From Achromobacter anxifer (GTDB lineage: Bacteria > Pseudomonadota > Gammaproteobacteria > Burkholderiales > Burkholderiaceae_B), in NCBI RefSeq assembly GCF_903652925.1, contig NZ_CAHLAR010000005.1, positions 422,890 through 486,889 on the forward strand: DNA of 64,000 bases. The letters are read 5' to 3'. Below are positions 38,288-45,181 of this stretch, piece after piece (position 1 is the stretch's first letter; each line of letters starts with the position of its first letter). Below the pieces are notes generated by a model. That model was not told the origin of the DNA. It saw only the letters and a program-made list of their open reading frames with translations, and searched no databases. A program made the translations under genes and the position numbers.

Positions 38288-39109
38288 TCAGGCCCCCCGA
38301 TTGAACAGGCGATTCAGCAGGCTACGTGGCTTCACGTCCGTAAAGCGCAGCGGCGTCTCCTGGCCGAGGAAGCGCGCAATCGTGTCCTGGTAGGCCTCAG
38401 CCACGGGCTCCGTGGCCAGATGGATGGCCGGCACGCCACGGTTGGAGCCATCCAGCACTGCCTTGGACTCGGGAATAACCCCGAGCAGCTTGATGCTCAG
38501 GATCTCCTGGACGTCGGCATAGCTCATCATCTGGCCGCTCTCCACTCGCGCGGGATCGTAGCGGGTGACCAGAAGGTAGGTCGCCACGGGCGCCAGCCCG
38601 CGCTCAGCGCGCCGCGACTTCGAGTCGACCAGGCCCAGGATTCGGTCGGCGTCCCGCACGGACGAAATTTCCGGATTGCTGACCACGAGAGCGACGTCGG
38701 CAAACTTCAGCGCCATGACCGCGCCCGATTCGATGCCGGCCGGGGAGTCGCACACGATGAATTCGAAGTCCAGGTCCTTGAGCCCCTCGATGACGCGCTC
38801 GACACCCATTTCGGTCAAGGCATCCTTGTCGCGGGTCTGGGACGCCGGCAGCACGAACAGGTTTTCGCAATGCTTGTCCTTGATCAAGGCCTGGGTCAGC
38901 TTCGCTTCACCTTGGATCACGTTGACCAGGTCGTAGACCACGCGGCGCTCGCACCCCATCACCAGATCCAAATTGCGCAGGCCGACATCGAAGTCGATCA
39001 CCGCCGTTTTGTGGCCCCGCATGGCCAACCCAGATGCAATGGATGCGCTCGTGGTGGTTTTCCCGACGCCTCCCTTGCCCGAAGTAACAACAATCACAGT
39101 TGCCGACAT
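38288..39109 (-). CDS. minD: Septum-site ATPase MinD
   Basis: 273 residues with the deviant Walker A SGKGGVGKTTTSASIA, switch I DFDVGLRNLD, Walker B FIVCDSPAGIESGA, and a C-terminal amphipathic membrane-targeting helix (RSLLNRLFNRG). Start at 39109 follows RBS AAGGAGAG; minus-strand TATAAT at 39134-39139. First gene of the operon with minE and an unknown. On a plasmid it may interfere with host Min patterning or serve positioning. Confidence 0.95.
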   Translation of the reverse strand: MSATVIVVTSGKGGVGKTTTSASIASGLAMRGHKTAVIDFDVGLRNLDLVMGCERRVVYDLVNVIQGEAKLTQALIKDKHCENLFVLPASQTRDKDALTEMGVERVIEGLKDLDFEFIVCDSPAGIESGAVMALKFADVALVVSNPEISSVRDADRILGLVDSKSRRAERGLAPVATYLLVTRYDPARVESGQMMSYADVQEILSIKLLGVIPESKAVLDGSNRGVPAIHLATEPVAEAYQDTIARFLGQETPLRFTDVKPRSLLNRLFNRGA

Positions 39110-39133
39110 GGCTCTCCTTAGAAATGAATCGAA

Positions 39134-39177
39134 ATTATACAACCAATGTAGGCATATAGCTCCTTTCACAGTATAAT
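39134..39177. promoter_or_regulatory. Divergent TATAAT promoters of minD and the 39184 gene
   Basis: TATAAT on the minus strand at 39134-39139 and on the plus strand at 39172-39177. The plus box ends 7 nt before the ATG at 39184, so that mRNA is predicted to be leaderless. Confidence 0.7.
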
Positions 39178-39183
39178 CTTCGG

Positions 39184-39735
39184 ATGCATTCCGAACGTAT
39201 CGATCTCCGCGCAGCCACGCTCGCCGTACGCATGGCTCGTCGAGGCGTCCCGCCGGCATTTGAAGACGGTCAGCTGGGCGACGATCAGCGCGACGAGCTG
39301 GTGCTGACCCTGCCGCAATGGGTGGCCGCACGCAAAGGCTGGCTTTACGTCGCGCGCAACGACGCCTGGCCCTCGGCGTACAAGGTCGGCTGCACCCGAA
39401 AAGGCGTCCCAGGGCGCATGAAGGCGCTCAGCGGGACGGCGGTCCTCACCCCTTGGACCCCTTGCTTGGTCTGGGCGGTCTACGATGCGCCGGGCCTGGA
39501 GGCGGCTTGCCACACAGCCTGCGCTCGATGGCACGCAAAGGCCGAGCTATTTCGGGTCGATCTGGACTCACTCCAGCACGCGATCGTCACCACGCTGCAA
39601 GCCGATCGCCAATGCCTGCTCCGACACCTGGAATCGATCCTTCTTCCTGGGCAGCTTCACGATCTGCTGGCGCTCTCGCTTGCTCATCAATTTCCTCCTG
39701 ATTTCCCTATACCGGAGCAGGTCAAACCAAATTAG
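39184..39735 (+). CDS. T5orf172/MUG113-type GIY-YIG family protein
   Basis: 183 residues. The central segment GWLYVARNDAWPSAYKVGCT ... GRMKALSGTAVLTPW ... LEAACHTACARWHAKAELFRV fits the T5orf172 branch of the GIY-YIG superfamily (G-x-x-Y-x-x ... K-V-G-x-T ... R-x-x-x-L). Members occur in phages and plasmids, with nuclease activity expected where the Tyr/Arg/Glu are kept. Predicted leaderless. The next gene starts 10 nt downstream, with RBS GGAGGAC. Confidence 0.75.
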   Translation: MHSERIDLRAATLAVRMARRGVPPAFEDGQLGDDQRDELVLTLPQWVAARKGWLYVARNDAWPSAYKVGCTRKGVPGRMKALSGTAVLTPWTPCLVWAVYDAPGLEAACHTACARWHAKAELFRVDLDSLQHAIVTTLQADRQCLLRHLESILLPGQLHDLLALSLAHQFPPDFPIPEQVKPN

Positions 39736-39744
39736 GAGGACGGA

Positions 39745-41568
39745 ATGATGACTGAAGTTGCTATTACCGGAGTCGGGTCGCGTGAAGCACTCGCTCCCGA
39801 AGACGTACCTGAGAACTACCCACGCAAGCATCGTCTTGCGCCGCCCCACATTAATGCCCAGATCGTCGCACTGGGGGAGCTCTTCGCTCGCCTGGGCTTT
39901 CGTCTGCGCAGCGGTGCGGCTGACGGCGCAGATGCCGCCTTTGAGAAAGGCTGGGACCAAGTTCCAGGCTCCTTGAAGGACATCTATCTGCCTTGGAGGG
40001 GATTCAATAACCACAATGGGAATCAGGCGTACTTAATCCCGGCCAAGGACATCCCAATGTTCGAGGCGATTGCCGCGACCGTGCATCCGAACTGGGCCTT
40101 CATGAAGTCCCAGCCTGATAAGTACCGAGGCGCGCTGACGTTGCATACCCGCAATGTCGCGCAGGTGCTTGGCCGCGATGCCAAGTCGCCCTCGCGAATG
40201 TTGGTGTGCTGGACGCCTGACGGGTGCACGAGTGAAGCCACGCGTAGGCGTGACACCGGGGGGACGGCCAGCGCGATCGTGTTGGCAGACCGCAATGGTG
40301 TGCCGATCTTCAACCTGCACAACCCGGGAGCCTATGAGGCAGCCATTGCCTACGCTCATCGCCTGGCGCGCCAGCGTGATCGCCGATTCCATCCGGAAGG
40401 GGAGTTGCCGAAGAGTGGGGAAACCTTCGTCTTTGGCTCCAACCTCGCAGGTCGGCATGGCAAGGGGGCGGCACTGGTTGCCCGGGAGAAGTTCGGGGCG
40501 GTGTACGGCCAAGGCGAAGGCCCTCAGGGCCAAAGCTACGGCATTGCCACCAAGGACGGACGCCCGGGCACACCGCCACTGGCTGACAACGCGGCCACGC
40601 TGCCGCTCGCTCAGATCCAGGTGGGCATAGACCGCTTCATCGAGTACGCGAAAGCGCACCCGGATGAAACGTTCTATCTGGCTCGCTTGGGGTGCTCGCT
40701 CGCCGCCCATTCGGATTCGGACATCGCTCCGATGTTCGACCTCGCGCCGGCGAACTGCGTGTTCTCCGACGCCTGGATGCCATGGCTGGGGTTGCCGAAG
40801 CGACTGGAGGTGGCGGACGGTACGCCGGTGGCGGCGCCGATCAACATCTGGAGTGGTTCCCAAGGCCTGGGCGGCGCACTGACGAACATGTCGGAGCGTG
40901 CCAAGGAGCGCGGGAACATCAAGCACTCCTACCCAGTGGTGATCAATGGCAAGACGTATCCGGATTCGGAGGAGGCTTACCAGGAATTGAAGTGCCCAGG
41001 GCAAGACGCCTATAACGACGGCCTGATGATCGACATCATCGCGCTGAAGTTCAAGCAGAACCCCAAGCTTTACGACCTGACCACCAAAAACGGCGGCGCC
41101 GCCTGGCTCCAGAAGTGTTCGCACTTCACTGGCGCCAAGTCCGAGCGCTTCCAGGCATGGGAAGGGCAGGGCAATGGGTCGCGGTTCATCCGCAACCTGG
41201 TGCTCGGCTACATCAAGGCGAAGACCGGCCGCGGGCCCCAAACCCGCGTCGTTCACGTCCGCGAAGCGCCCTACGATGTCTACATCGGCCGTCCCAACGG
41301 TGATCTGCCTGGCCACAAGCTGCGCAACGAGTGGAAGTCCGGCGTCGACGGAACGCTCGAGCAGGTGGTGGAGCGCTTTCACAAGCACCTCACCAGCTCG
41401 CCTGAGCTCATGGCGGAAGCAAAAGCTCTGAAGGGTCAAACGATCGCCTGCTGGTGCAAGAAGCGCCCGGACATCGCGCGGCTGTGCCACGGAGACGTGG
41501 TTGCTGCCGTCGCTGATGGTCGGGAGTGGGCACCGCCGCAGGTTGGTCAACGCGACCTGTTCGACTGA
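39745..41568 (+). CDS. Four-domain NAD/ADP-ribose-type protein (SLOG, macro-like, NADAR, DUF4326)
   Basis: 607 residues, apparently four fused domains. About 1-215 is SLOG/DprA-like (VAITGVGSREALAP, FRLRSGAADGADAAFEKGWD). About 230-345 is a macrodomain-like module (FVFGSNLAGRHGKGAALVAR, GPQGQSYGIATKD, LGCSLAAHSDSDIAPMF). About 365-480 is a NADAR-like domain (YPVVINGKTYPDSEEAYQEL, ending LVLGYIKAK). About 485-600 is DUF4326-like (VHVREAPYDVYIGRPNGDLP, LKGQTIACWCKKRPDIARLC). All four families bind or process NAD-derived nucleotides. It may clear ADP-ribose species or reverse ADP-ribosylation. Domain calls are by motif; the exact reaction is unknown. Confidence 0.75.
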   Translation: MMTEVAITGVGSREALAPEDVPENYPRKHRLAPPHINAQIVALGELFARLGFRLRSGAADGADAAFEKGWDQVPGSLKDIYLPWRGFNNHNGNQAYLIPAKDIPMFEAIAATVHPNWAFMKSQPDKYRGALTLHTRNVAQVLGRDAKSPSRMLVCWTPDGCTSEATRRRDTGGTASAIVLADRNGVPIFNLHNPGAYEAAIAYAHRLARQRDRRFHPEGELPKSGETFVFGSNLAGRHGKGAALVAREKFGAVYGQGEGPQGQSYGIATKDGRPGTPPLADNAATLPLAQIQVGIDRFIEYAKAHPDETFYLARLGCSLAAHSDSDIAPMFDLAPANCVFSDAWMPWLGLPKRLEVADGTPVAAPINIWSGSQGLGGALTNMSERAKERGNIKHSYPVVINGKTYPDSEEAYQELKCPGQDAYNDGLMIDIIALKFKQNPKLYDLTTKNGGAAWLQKCSHFTGAKSERFQAWEGQGNGSRFIRNLVLGYIKAKTGRGPQTRVVHVREAPYDVYIGRPNGDLPGHKLRNEWKSGVDGTLEQVVERFHKHLTSSPELMAEAKALKGQTIACWCKKRPDIARLCHGDVVAAVADGREWAPPQVGQRDLFD

Positions 41569-41649
41569 GGCACAGGGGCATCCGCCCTTGTGACCCACAT
41601 CCATCCTCTTCATCAGAGGCATTCAACCATCTTCCTGGAAAGGCAAGAA

Positions 41650-42312
41650 ATGACCAAAGTAGTAGGTTTTTTGGGCGAACGAGGCGCCGGCAAGGACACC
41701 GCGGCGAAAGCGCTGACCGCGCTGGGATGGGTGCCTCGTGCCTTCGGAGCTGGCATTTACGATCAGTGCTCTGAAGCTTTCGGCGTACCGCGCGAGCTGT
41801 TCGGCCGGCGCGAAACGAAGGAAACACCGCTTCCGGAGCTGGCGCTGATCAACTGCTCGAACGCCGAATTCATCAAGGTCGCCCTGACGCGTCCCGATGA
41901 AACTGTGCCGCCGGGCATGGATCCGCTTTTGGCGCCGCGCTCGCCGCGGTTCATCATGCAGACCTGGGGCACCGAATATCGTCGCGCGCACTATGGCAAC
42001 GATTACTGGACCAAACAGGTCGCGGCCGCGGTGCAGGCAGCGCCGTATGCGGATTATGCATTCACCGACGTGCGCGAGGAGCTCGAGATTGCACTGGTGC
42101 GCCACTACGGGGGCCCGCTGATCCGCATTCTGAACCCTGGGCTGCCGAAGACCGATACCACGACGATGTCGCACTCCTCGGAACAGAATGTGCGCAATCA
42201 TCCGGTGGATCTCGAGATCATCAACCCCCCTGGTGTGGAAAACATCCCGGGCATGCAGGCCAAAGTCGTCGAATTCGTTCGCAACTGGTACTCCGTGCGC
42301 CTGGCCGCCTAA
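41650..42312 (+). CDS. Deoxynucleoside monophosphate kinase, phage type
   Basis: 220 residues with the P-loop GFLGERGAGKDTAAKAL, the LID/core region (RFIMQTWGTEYRRAHYGNDY) and the TDVREELE segment found in T4 gp1-like dNMP kinases. It phosphorylates dNMPs to dNDPs. ATG 41650 is used since it directly precedes the P-loop. It complements the RNR for nucleotide supply to the replicon. Confidence 0.82.
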   Translation: MTKVVGFLGERGAGKDTAAKALTALGWVPRAFGAGIYDQCSEAFGVPRELFGRRETKETPLPELALINCSNAEFIKVALTRPDETVPPGMDPLLAPRSPRFIMQTWGTEYRRAHYGNDYWTKQVAAAVQAAPYADYAFTDVREELEIALVRHYGGPLIRILNPGLPKTDTTTMSHSSEQNVRNHPVDLEIINPPGVENIPGMQAKVVEFVRNWYSVRLAA

Positions 42313-42330
42313 CGGCTAAGGCCTATCTCT

Positions 42331-42361
42331 AAACCCGCCCGACTTCGGTCGAGGCGGGTTT
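42331..42361 (+). terminator. Intrinsic terminator after dNMP kinase
   Basis: AAACCCGCC...GGCGGGTTT with an inner GAC TTCG GTC stem, then TGTCGCTTTT. Confidence 0.85.
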
Positions 42362-42426
42362 GTCGCTTTTAAGCAGTTTATAAGATATACTATTTCCAAG
42401 ATCAACTACCCACTCTCGCGCGACTC

Positions 42427-42858
42427 ATGTTCAGCTCCCCACACTTGCGCCTCACCAGCATGGCCGCCGCTGCAATTGCGGCCGCAGCAGCTGAAATCCT
42501 CCAGGCGCAAGCCAATGCCCGCGGGCCGAGCGCCTCGGACGTTGCCGCCATGGCGCTGGAAGCCCCAGACAGTTCTCTGGTGATCTACAAGTTCCCCGAT
42601 GGATCCAAGGTGGCGGTCCGACTGTCCACCGTGCTCTCTCACGCCGCGCGCTCTCTGTGTGTCGGTGGGATCAGCGAGCAGACGGTCATCGAGCACCAGC
42701 TGAAGCCCTCCATCATGGAAACACCCGCGATCCTGGAGGAACTGATCGGCGCCCTGTCCGTGGACGACATCCTGCTGCACGCCGTTCAAGCACGCATTGT
42801 CTCGCCAGTGCGCGAACTGTTCAGCACGGGCGATGCCCAGCTCCTGCTGTGTGCTTAA
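42427..42858 (+). CDS. Hypothetical protein, 143 aa
   Basis: 143 residues, starting MFSSPHLRLTSMAAAAIAAA, with an Ala-rich N-terminal helix and no clear domain. TATACT lies at 42386-42391, about 30 nt from the predicted transcript start to ATG. It precedes the small-RNA cluster. Confidence 0.68.
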   Translation: MFSSPHLRLTSMAAAAIAAAAAEILQAQANARGPSASDVAAMALEAPDSSLVIYKFPDGSKVAVRLSTVLSHAARSLCVGGISEQTVIEHQLKPSIMETPAILEELIGALSVDDILLHAVQARIVSPVRELFSTGDAQLLLCA

Positions 42859-42864
42859 CGCAAC

Positions 42865-42907
42865 AGTTAAGTTAACATTTCCATTTGACTTGAAAGTTAA
42901 CTTAACT
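42865..42907. promoter_or_regulatory. 12-bp inverted repeat at the sRNA 1 promoter (operator candidate)
   Basis: AGTTAAGTTAAC (42865-42876) and GTTAACTTAACT (42896-42907) are perfect reverse complements 19 nt apart. The -35 (TTGAAA, 42890-42895) lies between them and the right arm fills the -35/-10 spacer, so a bound dimer would occlude polymerase. Confidence 0.65.
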
Positions 42908-42923
42908 TGAGTATAATTCTTTA

Positions 42924-43027
42924 CATCGTAAGGCGTTTCTTGGTTTGCGATGTTTCCTCATAGTCTAGGGAAGTGATGAGCCCAATGACCTTCGCCTGGC
43001 GAGCTGCAAAGCTCCCGGGCTTTTTTT
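42924..43027 (+). ncRNA. Putative small RNA 1 with anti-Shine-Dalgarno seed
   Basis: Promoter TTGAAA-16-TATAAT (-10 at 42912-42917), predicted start about 42924, strong terminator ending in T7 at 43027; about 104 nt with no open frame. The stretch GATGTTTCCTC (42949-42959) is the exact reverse complement of the leader GAGGAAACATC of nrdJ and two other genes here. Upstream ATAGT can extend the nrdJ duplex to 16 bp with one bulge. TTTCCT can also pair with AGGGAA (42967-42972), giving a switchable hairpin. A homologue lies 300 nt downstream. Confidence 0.75.
42992..43027 (+). terminator. Terminator of small RNA 1
   Basis: GCCTGG, GAGCT GCAA AGCTC, CCGGGC, T7. Relative to copy 2 the outer stem changes C-G to a T-G wobble, preserving pairing. 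Confidence 0.9.
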
Positions 43028-43073
43028 GCTTGTACGCCGCGTCATGACTATGTGGCGTGCCTATACATAGACG

Positions 43074-43149
43074 GAAAGGGTCGACACCGACCAATACCTC
43101 GAGGGATCGTTTTTCTGCCCCATGCGCCGCAAGGCCTTGGGGTCTTTTT
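43074..43149 (+). ncRNA. Putative small RNA 3 between the paired sRNAs
   Basis: A TATACA box at 43062-43067 is followed by about 76 nt with no gene. It contains GGTCG/CGACC, the palindrome CCTCGAGG, and an intrinsic terminator (CCCCA, inner GCC GCAA GGC, TGGGG, then TCTTTTT; 43118-43149). It is unrelated in sequence to the two flanking RNAs. It could also be a short 5' region ending in an attenuator, but no gene follows. Confidence 0.5.
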
Positions 43150-43223
43150 GTTGCTTTATTGCGACTTTCGATATCTGAGATTTCGTTACTTGCATTTCGC
43201 GCTTAACTAAGTATAATGGGAAC

Positions 43224-43336
43224 CATCAACAGACGGTTCTTTGTGTTTTTGCTGTTGTTTCCTCCCAGTCTAGGGAAGTGATGAGCCCGACGACCTTCAG
43301 CCCGGTGAGCTTCAAAGCTCCCGGGCTTTTTTTTTT
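43224..43336 (+). ncRNA. Putative small RNA 2, homologue of small RNA 1
   Basis: Promoter TTGCAT-16-TATAAT (-10 at 43212-43217), start about 43224, end in T10 at 43336. From 43257 on it is homologous to small RNA 1: GTTTCCTC, AGTCTAGGGAAGTGATGAGC, and the same terminator architecture. The seed is GTTTCCTCC, which pairs with GGAGGAAAC, so its target preference should differ from that of RNA 1 at the 3' side. No open frame. Confidence 0.75.
43300..43336 (+). terminator. Terminator of small RNA 2
   Basis: GCCCGG, GAGCT TCAA AGCTC, CCGGGC, T10. Confidence 0.92.
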
Positions 43337-43410
43337 GCCTGGCCGAATCTCCCTTGGAATGCCTATACGACAGCAGGAAACACCCTAAACCAACCACGGA
43401 AGGAAACATC

Positions 43411-44226
43411 ATGGCACACACTACCGAAGCTAAGACCGAAGCCCAAGCTCCCGACTGGTACCTCCTGCTGGAGTCCGCAGTTCACGAGCCCGGTGAACTC
43501 CAGGCGGCGTACAAGCATTTTCGCAAGTACAGCCTGGCCAATCGCTGGCTTGCAAGCACCCAGTTGCGCGCCGCCGGCCTGCCTCTGCTACCGATCAACA
43601 CCTTCAAGGGCTGGCTGGGCGTCAACCGCCCGGTCCAGGCCGGTCAGAAGGCGGCGATCGAGCTGATCATGCCGGTGCCGATCCGCACCAAGAAGAAGGA
43701 TGCCGACGGCGAGGACAAGGACGTCTCCTTCACGAAGTTCATGCTCCGCCGTCACTGGTTCCACTTGAACCAGACTGCGGGCGAGGACTTCACTCCGGAG
43801 GAGGTCTCCGTGAGCGAGTGGAACATCGCATCCGCGATGGACTTCCTGAAGATGCAGGAAGTGCCGTTCGCTTACGACCACGTCAGCGACACGCGTCCCA
43901 GCTACTCCGAAGGTCGCCAACTGTCGGTGTCGGGCCTCGCCCAGCACCAGCAGTTCCAGCGTCTTCGCGAGATGGCCAGGATCCAGCTCGGACACAACGA
44001 CGAAACGCCGGGCAAAAACGTGCCGGCCGACGTCCACCTGCGCGAAGTCGAGGCTGACGCAGCTGCATACCTCTGCGCTGCGACGCTCGGCATCGAGGGC
44101 TTGGAACTGGCGCGGCACACGCTGCAACAGAACCTGGCTGAGGTGTCTATGCGCCGTATACCAGCGCAATGCGCCAAGCGCGCATTCTCTGTGGCCGACC
44201 AGCTGATCAACGCAGGCTACTGCTAA
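43411..44226 (+). CDS. ArdC-like protein (ssDNA-binding/antirestriction family)
   Basis: 271 residues. The N-terminal domain (YSLANRWLASTQLRAAGLPL, NTFKGWLGVNRPVQAGQKA) matches the ArdC N-terminal pattern found in plasmid antirestriction proteins and relaxase-associated factors. The C-terminal REVEADAAAYLCAATLGI resembles the end of the ArdC zincin domain, but the HExxH motif is not present. It therefore looks like a binding-only version. The leader AAGGAAACATC (10 of 11) directly precedes ATG 43411 and TATACG lies near 43363-43368. It heads an operon with a small ORF and a phosphatase. Confidence 0.75.
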   Translation: MAHTTEAKTEAQAPDWYLLLESAVHEPGELQAAYKHFRKYSLANRWLASTQLRAAGLPLLPINTFKGWLGVNRPVQAGQKAAIELIMPVPIRTKKKDADGEDKDVSFTKFMLRRHWFHLNQTAGEDFTPEEVSVSEWNIASAMDFLKMQEVPFAYDHVSDTRPSYSEGRQLSVSGLAQHQQFQRLREMARIQLGHNDETPGKNVPADVHLREVEADAAAYLCAATLGIEGLELARHTLQQNLAEVSMRRIPAQCAKRAFSVADQLINAGYC

Positions 44227-44237
44227 AAGGGACCTCC

Positions 44238-44357
44238 ATGCTCATGGCTGTCGACTATGACATTTTTCGTGGTCTGGGTGTGAGTCGCTCGCTTGCCTGG
44301 CACAAGGGCTTTGCGCCCCTGGCGGTCTACCGAGGCCGCGTAATGCAAGGGCAGTGA
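44238..44357 (+). CDS. Small protein, 39 aa
   Basis: 39 residues, MLMAVDYDIFRGLGVSRSLA and then WHKGFAPLAVYRGRVMQGQ. It lies 11 nt after the ArdC-like gene and 3 nt before the phosphatase gene, with RBS AAAAGGGA. Conserved-looking, basic, unknown. Not explained by any other frame. Confidence 0.5.
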   Translation: MLMAVDYDIFRGLGVSRSLAWHKGFAPLAVYRGRVMQGQ

Positions 44358-44360
44358 GCG

Positions 44361-44795
44361 ATGGCACGCCAAGTCCGATTCATGTCTCGGCACGAGGTGC
44401 AGAAATATGCCGCCATCCCTGGCACCGCATTGATTAGCATCTACGATCGCAGTGAACCGCCATTGGAGTTCGACTACCCCTGGGGCGCCGTGCTGCATCT
44501 TCGTTTTCACGATGTGCAACCCGATATCCTGGGACTGGAGCTCTTCGATGTTCGACATGCGCAGCTGGTTCTGGAGTTCGCACACCGCCATGCGGTGCCT
44601 GCGCCAGAGCTGGTCGTGCATTGTCATGGAGGCGTGTCGCGCTCCGCGGCCATCGCCCTGTTCCTGGCCAGCCGATATGAGGTGCCGTGCATCAAGGACG
44701 GCGAATGCAAGACCTTGGAAAACTGGAACCGGTACAACCGTCACGTCCTGCACACCTTGTGCGAGGTAGCCGACGGCAGCCCGGCTCATAGATAA
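44361..44795 (+). CDS. Tyrosine/dual-specificity phosphatase-like protein
   Basis: 144 residues. The active-site loop is HCHGGVSRSAAI (C-x5-R, Cys near residue 88), with an upstream general-acid region (HDVQPD) and C-terminal helices. It would remove phosphate from tyrosine or serine/threonine via a cysteinyl intermediate. Phage- and plasmid-borne members are common. Third gene of the ArdC-like operon; a terminator follows. Confidence 0.82.
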   Translation: MARQVRFMSRHEVQKYAAIPGTALISIYDRSEPPLEFDYPWGAVLHLRFHDVQPDILGLELFDVRHAQLVLEFAHRHAVPAPELVVHCHGGVSRSAAIALFLASRYEVPCIKDGECKTLENWNRYNRHVLHTLCEVADGSPAHR

Positions 44796-44810
44796 ATTGC
44801 GTAGACGCTC

Positions 44811-44840
44811 AAAGGCCGACCCTCAGTGATCGGCCTTTTT
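44811..44840 (+). terminator. Intrinsic terminator after phosphatase gene
   Basis: AAAGGCCGA / TCGGCCTTT with a 10-nt loop and T-run; it also faces the convergent minus-strand gene ending at 44842. Confidence 0.88.
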
Positions 44841-44841
44841 A

Positions 44842-45111
44842 TCATTTCACACCGTATTCCTGGTTCTCAATCGAGAGATAACTCCACAGGAAGTAGATGA
44901 CCAGAACCCCGTAGGGGATCCCGATCATAACCAGGATGGTATTCCGGGCCCAGCGCGCCATGTCCGGCGACATGTGGTGGTCTGCCATGTAGAGAAAGCC
45001 GGTGCCCACGAGCGCCAACAGGAGGGCGACGACGAGCATCGTCGCACGGTCATGAAGCAGGCGCCGGCGCGCGGCGCGCTGACTCTCCCAATTGAACTCG
45101 AAGATAGACAT
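44842..45111 (-). CDS. Small two-helix membrane protein, 89 aa
   Basis: 89 residues with two membrane helices (about 28-48 and 60-82). The start at 45111 (MSIFEFNWESQ) has GGGGGC as RBS; an alternative ATG lies at 45123. A TATACG -10 lies around 45152-45157. No family recognised. Confidence 0.6.
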   Translation of the reverse strand: MSIFEFNWESQRAARRRLLHDRATMLVVALLLALVGTGFLYMADHHMSPDMARWARNTILVMIGIPYGVLVIYFLWSYLSIENQEYGVK

Positions 45112-45181
45112 GCCAGCCCCCATGTGATGCCAGGCGGCGCCCAGCCATTTCCGTATAGGGAAACTCGCAGTGATAACGGAG

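Noticed and set aside
42930-42965. The GAGGAAACATC complement as the leader of a minus-strand gene
   Set aside because: On the minus strand no usable start follows (ATG is immediately followed by TAA) and the promoter and T-run are on the plus strand.
42859-43410. tRNA genes or CRISPR repeats in the RNA-rich gap
   Set aside because: No cloverleaf, no CCA-type acceptor, only two copies of a long homologous unit rather than short regularly spaced repeats.
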